This document shows, one piece after another, positions 15,611-23,372 of a stretch of DNA of 23,964 bases. A program made the position numbers and the translations under genes. The stretch is taken from the NCBI GenBank assembly GCA_035494855.1, contig DATJGR010000014.1:1-23964 (forward strand). Direction: 5' to 3'. The notes beneath the pieces were generated by a model, which had not been told where the DNA came from, did not search any database, and saw only the letters and a program-made list of their open reading frames with translations. Within the stretch, counting starts at the first letter, position 1. Every line of letters starts with the position of its first letter. This stretch comes from DATJGR01 sp035494855. Its GTDB lineage: Bacteria; Pseudomonadota; Gammaproteobacteria; Pseudomonadales; Azotimanducaceae.

Positions 15611-16969
15611 TACGGTCAGCGGTGTTCCGTCAGGCTGTCGCTGCGACAGCGTTCTCGTGAAATACATCAGCGCCGCGAGCGCCACCAGCAATGCGACGGT
15701 GCCGGTGATCAAGGCATAGTCTTCGAGCTGCAGAATCACGTATAGCACCGCGTACGTCGTCATCTGCATCGCACCGACCAGCACCGCGCGCCGCCAACGG
15801 CCCAGCGCTGCCGCGACGTACGAAGTGATCATCAGTACGACAGTCGACGCCGCGATCGCGTACGCCGCGCCGAAGCCGGCGTGTTCCGACAACGCCAGCA
15901 GCAACAGATAGAACATCGTGAGCGCCGCGCCGATCAGCGCGTACTGCACGTAGTGCACGCGCGCGTCGGTCACCAGTTCGAATACGAGCAGCGTCACGAA
16001 CGTCAGCGTGATGAACAGCACCGCGTATTTCACGGCGCGGTCGTTGAGGCTGTAAAGGAACACCGGCTGCACCAGCCGCACGCCCAGGCCGACATCGTTC
16101 AGCGACTGGGGAGCGCTCGATTGCATGAATATCTGCGGGTAGCTGCGCGACAGGCTGGACACCGACCAATTCGCGCTGAATCCGTCGGCACCGACGGTGC
16201 GCTGCGTCGGCATCACACCGATGAAACCGGGGTGCGGCCACTTCGATGCGATCCGCGCGCGAGTGATCGCACCGAGCGGAGCGAACAGGATCTGCGCACT
16301 ACCGTGCAACGACATCTCGATGCTGAACTCGCCGTCGTTCGCGAGCGCTTTTGCGTCGCTCAATCGCCAGTGCATGCCTTGCGCCAACGACGCGAGCAGC
16401 GATCCCGGTTCAGCGGCACGCGCGCCGCCGCTGATCGTCGGCGTTTCGACGCTGTGAATACCGACGGGCGCGGAGACGCCGACCGCGAGCGAGGCGTCGT
16501 CCCAATGTACGTCGCGCGTCCTGCCCGGCGGAGCCGCGATGTCGGGCAACGCGAAGCGACCTTTAAGAGTGACCGGCGACGTGTACACCATCGCCTCGTA
16601 GATACCGCGTTGCCTGCGCTCGGCGTCCAGCGACGCCTCGATGCGCAACGTTTCCGGCAGCACCACAACGACGTCGTCGCGGGTTTCCTCGCGGCGGATC
16701 TGCCTCGCCTCGCCAGTTTCGGATTTCACCGTTTCGAGCGTCGACCATCGGTCGGTCACCGGAATCAGCAGCACCGGACCAATCACCGTCTGCTCACCGC
16801 CCCACTCGGCGCCCACCTGCTGCACGACGTTTTCGTACGACGCATATCGCTCGTCGATGACGCCGCGCACCATCCCGACCGGAACGAGCATCAGCAACGC
16901 GAGCACGGCGACGCTGGCACCGCGAAACGTCAGCGAGCCGCTGTCGATTCCGAATACGCGCCGACTCAT
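15596..16969 (-). CDS. creD: Inner-membrane protein CreD
   Basis: A 457-residue CreD family protein. One N-terminal membrane helix (about 17-37) precedes a large periplasmic domain that begins with WGGEQTVIGPVLLIPVTD (about 56-73), a family hallmark. A cluster of about five to six helices occupies the C-terminal third (about 315-445). CreD of E. coli and Stenotrophomonas is linked to envelope integrity and the CreBC/beta-lactam response, but no creBC is present here. ATG at 16969 overlaps the uppS-like stop as ATGA and has GGAG 7 nt upstream (16977-16980). It is the last gene of the four-gene leftward operon, and its 3' end overlaps the convergent lipoprotein gene. Confidence 0.9.
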   Translation of the reverse strand: MSRRVFGIDSGSLTFRGASVAVLALLMLVPVGMVRGVIDERYASYENVVQQVGAEWGGEQTVIGPVLLIPVTDRWSTLETVKSETGEARQIRREETRDDVVVVLPETLRIEASLDAERRQRGIYEAMVYTSPVTLKGRFALPDIAAPPGRTRDVHWDDASLAVGVSAPVGIHSVETPTISGGARAAEPGSLLASLAQGMHWRLSDAKALANDGEFSIEMSLHGSAQILFAPLGAITRARIASKWPHPGFIGVMPTQRTVGADGFSANWSVSSLSRSYPQIFMQSSAPQSLNDVGLGVRLVQPVFLYSLNDRAVKYAVLFITLTFVTLLVFELVTDARVHYVQYALIGAALTMFYLLLLALSEHAGFGAAYAIAASTVVLMITSYVAAALGRWRRAVLVGAMQMTTYAVLYVILQLEDYALITGTVALLVALAALMYFTRTLSQRQPDGTPLTVSAAR

Positions 16970-17694
16970 CCTGTTTCTCCGAGCCTGCGCTCGCACGTGC
17001 CTCCGAATCGGCGTTGCCGGGCAGAGTACGCATCGAGCGCGAGCGTCAATGCGCCCTCACCGAAATCGGGCCACAGCGCATCGCAGAAATAGAGTTCCGC
17101 GTACGCGCACTCCCAGAGACAGAAGTCGGACAAACGCTGCTCGCCGCTGGTTCTGATCATCAGATCGATGTCGGGCACCCCGGGCGATCTCTCGACCTCG
17201 CCCAACAGACGCGCGAAGGCGTCGCGATCGAGTGCCGGTTCCTGCCCGCATCGTTCACCGTACGCCTGCGCCGCCGCAACGATCGCATCGCGCGACGAAT
17301 AGTCCACCGCCAACCGCAACAGCATCGCGTCGCCCGCTTCGGTTCGCACTTCGGCCGTTTCCACCAGCCGGCGCGTGCGCGATGGCAAGCGGTCGCGACG
17401 GCCGATCACCTGCACGCGTACGCGCTGATCCACCAGCTGGTCGATTTCGTTGGTCAGATAGCCGTCGAGCACGCCGAAGATCGCGCCGACCTCGTCGGAC
17501 GACCGGCGCCAGTTGTCCGACGAGAAGGCGTAGAGCGTTACGAACGGAACTTCCCGGCGCCGCAGCGACTCGACGACGCGGTGCGCTGCGGCCACGCCGG
17601 CGCGATGTCCCAACGACGCCGGCAGGCCGCGCCGCGAAGCCCAGCGTCGATTGCCGTCCATGATGATGCCGAGATGTCGTACCGGTGAATTCAT
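16966..17694 (-). CDS. Isoprenyl transferase (cis-prenyltransferase, UppS family)
   Basis: A 242-residue cis-prenyltransferase that should condense isopentenyl diphosphate onto an allylic diphosphate, as in undecaprenyl diphosphate synthesis. Motifs: HLGIIMDGNRRWA with catalytic Asp13, YAFSSDNWRR (55-64) and RTSGEQRLSDFCLWECAYAE (181-200). Differences from housekeeping UppS are AFSSDNW instead of AFSSENW, AVDYSSRDAI where most have NYGGRxDI, and CLWECAYAE where E. coli has LLWQIAYAE. The usual neighbours frr, cdsA, dxr and bamA are absent, so this is probably a second, specialised paralogue. It overlaps both the regulator and creD by 4 bp. Chain length of the product is unknown. Confidence 0.9.
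   Translation of the reverse strand: MNSPVRHLGIIMDGNRRWASRRGLPASLGHRAGVAAAHRVVESLRRREVPFVTLYAFSSDNWRRSSDEVGAIFGVLDGYLTNEIDQLVDQRVRVQVIGRRDRLPSRTRRLVETAEVRTEAGDAMLLRLAVDYSSRDAIVAAAQAYGERCGQEPALDRDAFARLLGEVERSPGVPDIDLMIRTSGEQRLSDFCLWECAYAELYFCDALWPDFGEGALTLALDAYSARQRRFGGTCERRLGETG
16977..16980 (-). promoter_or_regulatory. Ribosome binding site of creD
   Basis: GGAG on the minus strand, 7 nt before the ATG at 16969 and inside the uppS-like 3' end. It supports this start over the in-frame upstream codon at 16996. Confidence 0.5.
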
Positions 17695-18104
17695 TTCGGT
17701 TTGCGCATCGCTTCGATCAATGCCTCCATGTGGCCGAGATAGCGTTCGAATGCCGCCCGTCCTTTCGGCGTCAACGTGTATTGCGTCAGCGGGCGTCGAT
17801 CCTGGAACGTCTTTTCGCAGACAATGAACTGTGACTCCTCGAGCTTTCGCGCGTGGATGCTCAGGTTGCCGTCGGTTACGCCGAGAGTCTGCTTCAGGTC
17901 GGCGAAGCTCAGCGAATGGGTCACCGCGAGCGCACTCAGAATGCCGAGGCGCACGCGTTCGTTGACGAGACGGAACACTTCGGCGCCGCCTTCGTCGCGC
18001 AGATGTCCGATCACCGTTTTGAACTCCGGTTTCTTCGACCTGGCATTGCCTCGCGCGCGGCGCTTCGCACCGGAGGTCGACCGGTTTCGAGTTCTATCCG
18101 CCAT
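17691..18104 (-). CDS. Winged-helix transcriptional regulator (ArsR/MarR-like)
   Basis: A 137-residue DNA-binding protein. The first about 30 residues are Arg/Lys-rich and probably disordered. The winged helix follows: FRLVNERVRLGILSAL (about 45-60), LSFADLKQTLGVTDGNLSIH as helix-turn-helix (about 65-84), then ARKLEESQFIVCEKTFQDRR and a wing reading TQYTLTPKGRAAFERYL. This matches the winged-helix DNA-binding family near ArsR/MarR (PF13601-like) often found with CreD. No cysteine cluster for metal sensing is visible. It overlaps the upstream membrane-protein gene by 11 bp and the uppS-like gene by 4 bp (ATGA). The 17-bp palindrome in front of the operon is the natural candidate for its operator, which would make it an autorepressor; that is inference. 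Confidence 0.88.
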   Translation of the reverse strand: MADRTRNRSTSGAKRRARGNARSKKPEFKTVIGHLRDEGGAEVFRLVNERVRLGILSALAVTHSLSFADLKQTLGVTDGNLSIHARKLEESQFIVCEKTFQDRRPLTQYTLTPKGRAAFERYLGHMEALIEAMRKPK

Positions 18105-18687
18105 GATGACGTGCGATGTGCATGCCGAAGGTGAGGTGAATTCCACCGAACGCGAGCGCGAGCAGCGCATTGTGGAACTGCGGAGCAACGAACAGCGCAG
18201 CGAGCCCCGCAACGACGAAAGCCGCACCCATTATCGGTACGGTGGACACCGAATGGGTTCCTGCAGCGACTACCGCCGAACCGTAACCGGTCAGCCAGAC
18301 GGCAGGAATCAATGTCGTCTGTCCTTGGACCGCGAGCGCCAACGCGATGGCTGCGGCGCAGACGGCTGACGGCATCAGCGCCAGCACGAATTTGCGTGCC
18401 GCACCGCGCGTCAGATCGATGCCGGCGCTGCGCGACTTGACGATAAGCGCCACGAGACCGATGCCGCCGGCCACGACCGCCTCGCCAACCCACACACTCA
18501 GCATCGCGTCGCGCGTCGATTGCATTTGGCCCAGCCCCGCCGCAACAAATGCGGTCACTCCGATTACCGCGGTTCCGGCGCCGGGCACCGCGGTGAAGCG
18601 CGTTGCGCCGTCCATAGTGCTGCGGATGTAGCGCAGCTGAGACAGCGCGTGTTCGTGCGTGCGCGAAGGCTCTTCGGAATTCGGCAT
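18094..18687 (-). CDS. Six-helix integral membrane protein of unknown function
   Basis: A 197-residue protein with a short charged N-terminus (MPNSEEPSRTHEHALSQLRY) and six predicted membrane helices at about 36-54, 64-84, 100-120, 126-144, 148-168 and 171-190. The last helix contains HLTFGMHIARHH at the C-terminus, a His-rich end. No catalytic motif is visible and I do not recognise the family beyond its place at the head of a winged-helix/UppS/CreD operon. ATG at 18687 is chosen because the longer frame to 18861 would run through the promoter and operator. It overlaps the regulator gene by 11 bp. It may be the sensor or a partner of the regulator; there is no direct evidence. Confidence 0.8.
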   Translation of the reverse strand: MPNSEEPSRTHEHALSQLRYIRSTMDGATRFTAVPGAGTAVIGVTAFVAAGLGQMQSTRDAMLSVWVGEAVVAGGIGLVALIVKSRSAGIDLTRGAARKFVLALMPSAVCAAAIALALAVQGQTTLIPAVWLTGYGSAVVAAGTHSVSTVPIMGAAFVVAGLAALFVAPQFHNALLALAFGGIHLTFGMHIARHHGG

Positions 18688-18715
18688 CGAAATCGCCAAC
18701 GTCGGAACGATCGAC

Positions 18716-18744
18716 AATCTAGCGCAACGGAAAGTACTTTGCAA
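18716..18744 (-). promoter_or_regulatory. Candidate sigma-70 promoter of the uppS/creD operon
   Basis: On the minus strand TTGCAA (18744-18739) and TAGATT (18721-18716) are spaced by exactly 17 bp and each match 4 of 6 consensus bases. Transcription would begin near 18709, about 22 nt before the ATG at 18687. The -35 box lies inside the palindrome at 18736-18752. Confidence 0.5.
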
Positions 18745-18752
18745 TGCAAAGT
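18731..18752. promoter_or_regulatory. Candidate operator: 17-bp palindrome with adjoining half-site
   Basis: ACTTTGCAATGCAAAGT at 18736-18752 is a perfect 8-bp inverted repeat around one central base. The 10 bp AAAGTACTTT at 18731-18740 is itself palindromic and shares the ACTTT half-site, giving three half-sites in 22 bp. It covers the proposed -35 box of the leftward operon whose second gene is a winged-helix regulator. Binding there would block transcription. It also lies about 108 bp upstream of ccoN, so an effect on the oxidase genes is possible but less likely. Confidence 0.6.
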
Positions 18753-18859
18753 CGAGAGGCGCTGCCGACACAAAATGAAGTGGTCCGCTAGGTAGTTGCC
18801 CGTATCGAATGCGCGCACCAAGGTCCGGAGAATGCGCAGCGTCCAACGCAGGTCTCACC

Positions 18860-20308
18860 ATGTCATTCGCATTCGAACACCCGGACTACAACTACGATGT
18901 GGTGCGCCGCTTCAGCATCATGACCGTCGTCTGGGGCATCGTCGGTATGGCAGTCGGCGTGTTGCTCGCCGCCCAACTCGCGTGGCCCGTTCTCAACTTC
19001 GACACTCCATGGTTGTCGTACGGGCGTCTGCGCCCGTTGCATACGAACGCCGTGATCTTCGCGTTCGGCGGTTGCGCACTGATGGCGTCGGCGCTGTACG
19101 TCGTGCAGCGCACCTGTCGCGTACGGTTGGTATCCGACGGTCTCGCGTCATTCGTGTTCTGGGGCTGGCAGGTCGTCATCGTCTCCGCCGCCATCACGCT
19201 GCCGCTGGGTCTAACCACCGCGAAGGAATACGCCGAGCTGGAATGGCCGATCGACATTCTGATCACCGTCGTCTGGGTCGCATTCGCGGTGGTGTTCTTC
19301 GGCACGATCGCGAAACGCACGATCCGCCACATCTACGTCGCCAACTGGTTCTTCGGGGCGCTGATCATCGGCATCGCGGTGTTGCATGTGTTCAACAGCC
19401 TCGAACTGCCGATATCGGCGTTCAAGTCGTATTCGATTTACGCCGGCTCGATGGACGCGATGGTGCAGTGGTGGTACGGGCACAACGCCGTCGGATTCTT
19501 CCTGACCGCCGGCTTCCTGGGAATCATGTACTACTTCGTGCCGAAGCAGGCCGAGCGGCCGGTGTACTCGTATCGGCTGTCGATCGTCCACTTCTGGTCG
19601 TTGATCGCGATCTACGTCTGGGCGGGGCCGCACCACCTGCACTACAGCTCGCTGCCGGACTGGGCACAGAGCCTCGGCATGGTGATGTCGTTGGTGCTGC
19701 TGGCGCCATCCTGGGGCGGAATGATCAACGGCATCATGACGTTGTCCGGCGCATGGGACAAATTGCGCACCGATCCGATTCTCAAGTTCCTCATCGTGTC
19801 GCTGTCGTTCTACGGCATGTCCACGTTCGAAGGCCCGATGATGTCGATCAAGACGGTGAACGCGCTGTCGCACAATACCGACTGGACGATCGGCCACGTG
19901 CACTCCGGCGCGCTCGGCTGGGTGGCGATGGTCTCGATCGGTGCGATGTATCACCTGATTCCGATCATGTACGGCCGCAAGCAGGGCGAAATGTTCTCGG
20001 TGAAGCTGATCAACCTTCACTTCTGGCTCGCCACGCTTGGCACCGTTCTCTACATCGCGTCGATGTGGGTTAACGGGCTCATCCAGGGTCTCATGTGGCG
20101 CGCGACGAATACCGACGGAACGCTCACCTACTCCTTCGTCGAATCGTTGGAAGCGAGCTACCCCGGCTACTACGTACGCGCACTCGGCGGCGCACTGTTT
20201 CTCAGCGGCATGCTGATCATGGCTTACAACGTCTGGAGAACTGCCACGAGTTCCGAGACGCGCCGCGACAGCATCGTCGCAACCCCGTTGGTAACGACCG
20301 GAGCTTGA
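18860..20308 (+). CDS. ccoN: cbb3-type cytochrome c oxidase subunit I
   Basis: Catalytic subunit of the high-affinity C-family haem-copper oxidase, 482 residues with about 12 membrane helices. Haem b ligands are His61 (RPLHTNAV) and one of the two histidines in TIGHVHSGALGW (346/348), the other holding haem b3. The CuB ligands are His208 (WWYGHNAVGF) and His258/His259 (WAGPHHLHYSSLPDW). Tyr252 (IAIYVWAG) fits the cross-linked active-site tyrosine on helix VII that is specific to cbb3 enzymes. ATG at 18860 (MSFAFEHPDYNY) follows an AGG 7 nt upstream; the longer frame from 18809 adds a non-homologous stretch. It heads the cco operon, with ccoO 1 bp downstream. Confidence 0.97.
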   Translation: MSFAFEHPDYNYDVVRRFSIMTVVWGIVGMAVGVLLAAQLAWPVLNFDTPWLSYGRLRPLHTNAVIFAFGGCALMASALYVVQRTCRVRLVSDGLASFVFWGWQVVIVSAAITLPLGLTTAKEYAELEWPIDILITVVWVAFAVVFFGTIAKRTIRHIYVANWFFGALIIGIAVLHVFNSLELPISAFKSYSIYAGSMDAMVQWWYGHNAVGFFLTAGFLGIMYYFVPKQAERPVYSYRLSIVHFWSLIAIYVWAGPHHLHYSSLPDWAQSLGMVMSLVLLAPSWGGMINGIMTLSGAWDKLRTDPILKFLIVSLSFYGMSTFEGPMMSIKTVNALSHNTDWTIGHVHSGALGWVAMVSIGAMYHLIPIMYGRKQGEMFSVKLINLHFWLATLGTVLYIASMWVNGLIQGLMWRATNTDGTLTYSFVESLEASYPGYYVRALGGALFLSGMLIMAYNVWRTATSSETRRDSIVATPLVTTGA

Positions 20309-20309
20309 A

Positions 20310-20930
20310 ATGGCGTCGGGCACCCGTACCGAAACCAACTTGACCTTCCTGATCGCATTGACGCTGGTCGCGGTGTGCGTCGGCGGCATGGTCGAGATCT
20401 TCCCGCAGCTGTTCAACGGCGCGCGCACGCAAGCCGTCGAGGGCATGCTGCCGCTGCCGGCACTCGAGTTCGAGGGCCGCGACATCTATATCCGCGAAGG
20501 CTGCCATGTCTGCCACACGCAGATGGTGCGTCCGCTCCGTGCCGAAACCGAACGCTACGGCCACTACTCGGTATCCGGCGAAGACGTGTACGAGCATCCG
20601 TTCCTTTGGGGCAGCAAACGCACCGGGCCGGATCTGGCCCGGGTCGGCGGCCGTTACAGCGACGACTGGCATCGCGCGCATCTCAACGATCCGCGCAGCG
20701 TCGTGCCGCAATCGAACATGCCGGGCTATCCCTGGTTGTTCGAGGCGAAGCTGACCGGCGAGTCCATCGCCGCAAAACTCAGTGCGATGCGCCAGCTCGG
20801 CGTGCCCTACACCGATGCCGACATCGCCGCCGCACACGATGCAGTGGTCGACCACACCGAGAGCGAAGCGCTGATCGCCTATCTGCAGCACCTCGGCGTC
20901 GCCATGCAGCACTACGGAGACGCACCATGA
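20310..20930 (+). CDS. ccoO: cbb3-type cytochrome c oxidase subunit II (mono-haem)
   Basis: A 206-residue membrane-anchored cytochrome c subunit. One N-terminal helix (about 10-30) is followed by a periplasmic domain with a single haem c site, CHVCH at 65-69, and axial Met137 in PQSNMPGYPW. GPDLARVGGRYSDDWHRAHL (106-125) is a signature of CcoO. It passes electrons from CcoP to the CcoN centre. It begins 1 bp after ccoN and overlaps ccoQ by 4 bp. Confidence 0.97.
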   Translation: MASGTRTETNLTFLIALTLVAVCVGGMVEIFPQLFNGARTQAVEGMLPLPALEFEGRDIYIREGCHVCHTQMVRPLRAETERYGHYSVSGEDVYEHPFLWGSKRTGPDLARVGGRYSDDWHRAHLNDPRSVVPQSNMPGYPWLFEAKLTGESIAAKLSAMRQLGVPYTDADIAAAHDAVVDHTESEALIAYLQHLGVAMQHYGDAP

Positions 20931-21088
20931 CTGGCGCCCTTGCAACGCTGTTGGTGAGCCTCGCGTTCGCTGGCCTTCTCTACTGGGTGCTCAGCCCGCG
21001 CAACAAGACGCGCCTGCAGTCGTACGCGTCGATTCCACTCGAAGACGACGATGTGGAGTCCGAGCGTCGCGAGGAGTCGCCGCGGTGA
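20927..21088 (+). CDS. ccoQ: cbb3-type oxidase small subunit CcoQ
   Basis: A 53-residue protein with one membrane helix (about 5-22, ALATLLVSLAFAGLLYWVL) followed by a charged, acidic cytoplasmic tail. The YWVLSPRNK segment after the helix is typical of CcoQ. It stabilises the oxidase complex. It starts on the ATGA that ends ccoO and ends on the GTGA that starts ccoP. Confidence 0.92.
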   Translation: MTGALATLLVSLAFAGLLYWVLSPRNKTRLQSYASIPLEDDDVESERREESPR

Positions 21089-21960
21089 GCACCTTCTGGA
21101 GCCTCTTCATCATCGCCGGCACGCTCGGCTCGCTCGTCTGGACGTTATGGTTGCTGCTGTCGAATCGCACCCAGCCGAAGCAGATGGTGGAAACGACCGG
21201 TCACGATTTCGACGGCATCGAGGAATACGACAACCCGCTCCCGATGTGGTGGGTGGGTTTGTTCGTGGCGACGGTGGTATTTGCGCTCGGCTATCTCTTG
21301 TACTACCCCGGACTCGGTACGTTTGCGGGCTTCGGCAAGTGGACGTCGCACGCGCAATGGGATCGCGACGTGCAGGCGCAGAACGCACAGTTCGCGCCGT
21401 TGTACCAGCGTCTCGCGTCGCTGAGCGAAAACGAGTTGCACCAGAGCGCCGAGGCGCAACAGATCGGCCGCCGATTGTTCCTCAACAACTGCGCGAGCTG
21501 CCACGGCATGCGGGCGCGTGGTGGCTACGGCTTCCCGAATCTGACCGACGGCGAGTGGCAATGGGCCGGCGGCTACGACGCGATCAAGACGACCATCCAC
21601 GACGGACGTACCGCAGCGATGCCGGCCTGGGGACCCGCCCTCGGCGACGCCGGCACCAGCGACATGGCGCAGTACGTTCTGAGTCTGTCCGGTGCGGAGC
21701 ACGACGCAGCTGCGGCAGCGCGCGCGGCACCGCAGTTCCAGACCATGTGCGTGGCGTGCCACGGCACGGACGGAAAAGGTAACCCCGCTCTCGGCGCGCC
21801 GGACCTCAGCAACGACGTCTTCCTGTACGGCTCCGACGCGGACACGATCGCGTTCACGATCCGTCACGGCCGCACCGGCACCATGCCGAATTTCGCGACG
21901 ACGCTCGGCGACGACCGCATTGCCATCCTCGCGGCTTATGTCTCGAGCCTTCAACCATGA
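21085..21960 (+). CDS. ccoP: cbb3-type cytochrome c oxidase subunit III (di-haem)
   Basis: A 291-residue di-haem cytochrome c subunit. An N-terminal hydrophobic region (about 5-25) is followed by ETTGHDFDGIEEYDNPLPMW (36-55), the family signature, and a second membrane helix (about 56-74). Two haem c sites follow: CASCH at 136-140 with Met179, and CVACH at 222-226 with Met267. It takes electrons from soluble cytochrome c. The start is GTG at 21085, overlapping the ccoQ stop; the 3' end overlaps ccoG by 4 bp. Confidence 0.96.
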   Translation: MSTFWSLFIIAGTLGSLVWTLWLLLSNRTQPKQMVETTGHDFDGIEEYDNPLPMWWVGLFVATVVFALGYLLYYPGLGTFAGFGKWTSHAQWDRDVQAQNAQFAPLYQRLASLSENELHQSAEAQQIGRRLFLNNCASCHGMRARGGYGFPNLTDGEWQWAGGYDAIKTTIHDGRTAAMPAWGPALGDAGTSDMAQYVLSLSGAEHDAAAAARAAPQFQTMCVACHGTDGKGNPALGAPDLSNDVFLYGSDADTIAFTIRHGRTGTMPNFATTLGDDRIAILAAYVSSLQP

Positions 21961-23372
21961 ACAGCGCCTGCCGCGGTTCCATCATCGCAACCGATGCGAA
22001 CGCGGCCGGGTTCGCACCCGTCGATCTCTACCAGCGTCGCGAGAAGATTTTCACGCGCGCGATCGAAGGGCGTTTCCAGCGCATTCGTCTGTATTCGGGG
22101 TGGCCGCTGCTGATCGGCTACTTCGGATTGCCGTGGCTCGATTGGGGCGGCCGGCAAGCGGTGCTGTTCGATCTGCCGACACGGCACTTCTACGTCTTCG
22201 GCCTCACATTCTGGCCGCAGGACTTCATGTTGCTCGCGTGGCTCCTGATCATCGCGGCATTCGCACTCTTCACGGTGACGTCGGTCGTCGGCCGGCTGTG
22301 GTGCGGCTATACGTGTCCGCAAACGGTGTGGACCGCGATCTTCATGTGGGTGGAACAGATCACCGAAGGCCCGCGACATGCGCGCATCCGCCTCGATCGC
22401 GCGCCGATGAGCCTCGAGAAAGTCGGCAGACGCGGCGCGAAGCACGCCTTGTGGCTTGGCTGGGCTTTCGCCACGGGACTCACGTTCATCGGTTATTTCA
22501 CGCCGATTCGCGCGCTCACGGTCGACATCGCAACACTGCACGCCGACCTCATGGCCGCTGCATGGGTCGCGTTCTTCACGATCGCAACGTACGTGAACGC
22601 CGGCTGGATGCGCGAGCAGGTGTGTCTCCACATGTGTCCCTACGCGCGCTTTCAGTCGGCGATGTTCGACACCGATACGCTGATCGTGTCGTACGACCCC
22701 GCCCGCGGCGAACCGCGCGGCGCGCGCAAGCGCGGTGTTCGGCCGGACGCGCTGGGCGACTGCATCGACTGTCAGCTGTGCGTACAGGTGTGTCCTACCG
22801 GCATCGACATCCGCAACGGCCTGCAATACGAATGCATCGGGTGTGCTCATTGCATCGATGCGTGCGACGAGGTCATGACGAAGGTCGGCTACGCGCCGGG
22901 GCTCATCCGCTACACCACGCACAACGCGCTGGAAGGCAAACCGATCCGCGTGCTGCGACCGCGCGTCATCGGATATGCGACGGCGCTGTCGGCGATGGTC
23001 GTCGCGTTCACGATCGCGCTGTTCAGCCGCGACCTGGTCGGCATCGACGTCATCCGCGACCGCGGTGCGCTGTTCCAGGCAAACCGCGATGCCATTCGCA
23101 ACGATTACACGCTCAAGGTCATCAACAAGACCCAGCAGGCGCAGACGCTCGCGCTGTCGGTGGCGAGCGCATCGTACGATCCGCACCCGCGCCTGGAAGG
23201 TCCGGCATCGATCGTGGTCGACGCCGGCGATGTGGTGACCGTGCCGGTCACACTGGCGGTGCCACCTTCGGAAATCGGCGCGTCACCATTCGACGTACGC
23301 TTCGAAGTCTGCGATGCCGCGCGTCACTGTGACGCCGAACGAAGCGAATTCTTCGGACCCGCGCGCAAATGA
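21957..23372 (+). CDS. ccoG: Cytochrome c oxidase accessory protein CcoG (FixG/RdxA)
   Basis: A 471-residue polyferredoxin-like membrane protein. Membrane helices lie at about 45-62, 85-110, 165-182, 196-215 and 335-356. The cytoplasmic loop holds two [4Fe-4S] sites: Cys269/272/275/279 (CIDCQLCVQVCP) and Cys293/296/299/303. Other conserved cysteines sit in LWCGYTCPQTVW (116, 120) and CLHMCPYARFQ (223, 227). The C-terminal periplasmic Ig-like domain begins near 365. CcoG is thought to reduce Cu(II) for delivery to the oxidase. ATGA overlaps join it to ccoP and to the FixH-like gene. Confidence 0.96.
   Translation: MNSACRGSIIATDANAAGFAPVDLYQRREKIFTRAIEGRFQRIRLYSGWPLLIGYFGLPWLDWGGRQAVLFDLPTRHFYVFGLTFWPQDFMLLAWLLIIAAFALFTVTSVVGRLWCGYTCPQTVWTAIFMWVEQITEGPRHARIRLDRAPMSLEKVGRRGAKHALWLGWAFATGLTFIGYFTPIRALTVDIATLHADLMAAAWVAFFTIATYVNAGWMREQVCLHMCPYARFQSAMFDTDTLIVSYDPARGEPRGARKRGVRPDALGDCIDCQLCVQVCPTGIDIRNGLQYECIGCAHCIDACDEVMTKVGYAPGLIRYTTHNALEGKPIRVLRPRVIGYATALSAMVVAFTIALFSRDLVGIDVIRDRGALFQANRDAIRNDYTLKVINKTQQAQTLALSVASASYDPHPRLEGPASIVVDAGDVVTVPVTLAVPPSEIGASPFDVRFEVCDAARHCDAERSEFFGPARK

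Noticed and set aside
18797..18810. Possible FNR/Anr box upstream of ccoN (TTGCCCGTATCGAA)
   Set aside because: Only about half of the TTGAT-N4-ATCAA positions match; too weak to claim oxygen-dependent control.
18688..18861. N-terminal extension of the six-helix membrane protein
   Set aside because: It would run through the promoter and palindrome and lacks membrane-protein or domain features; ATG at 18687 fits better.
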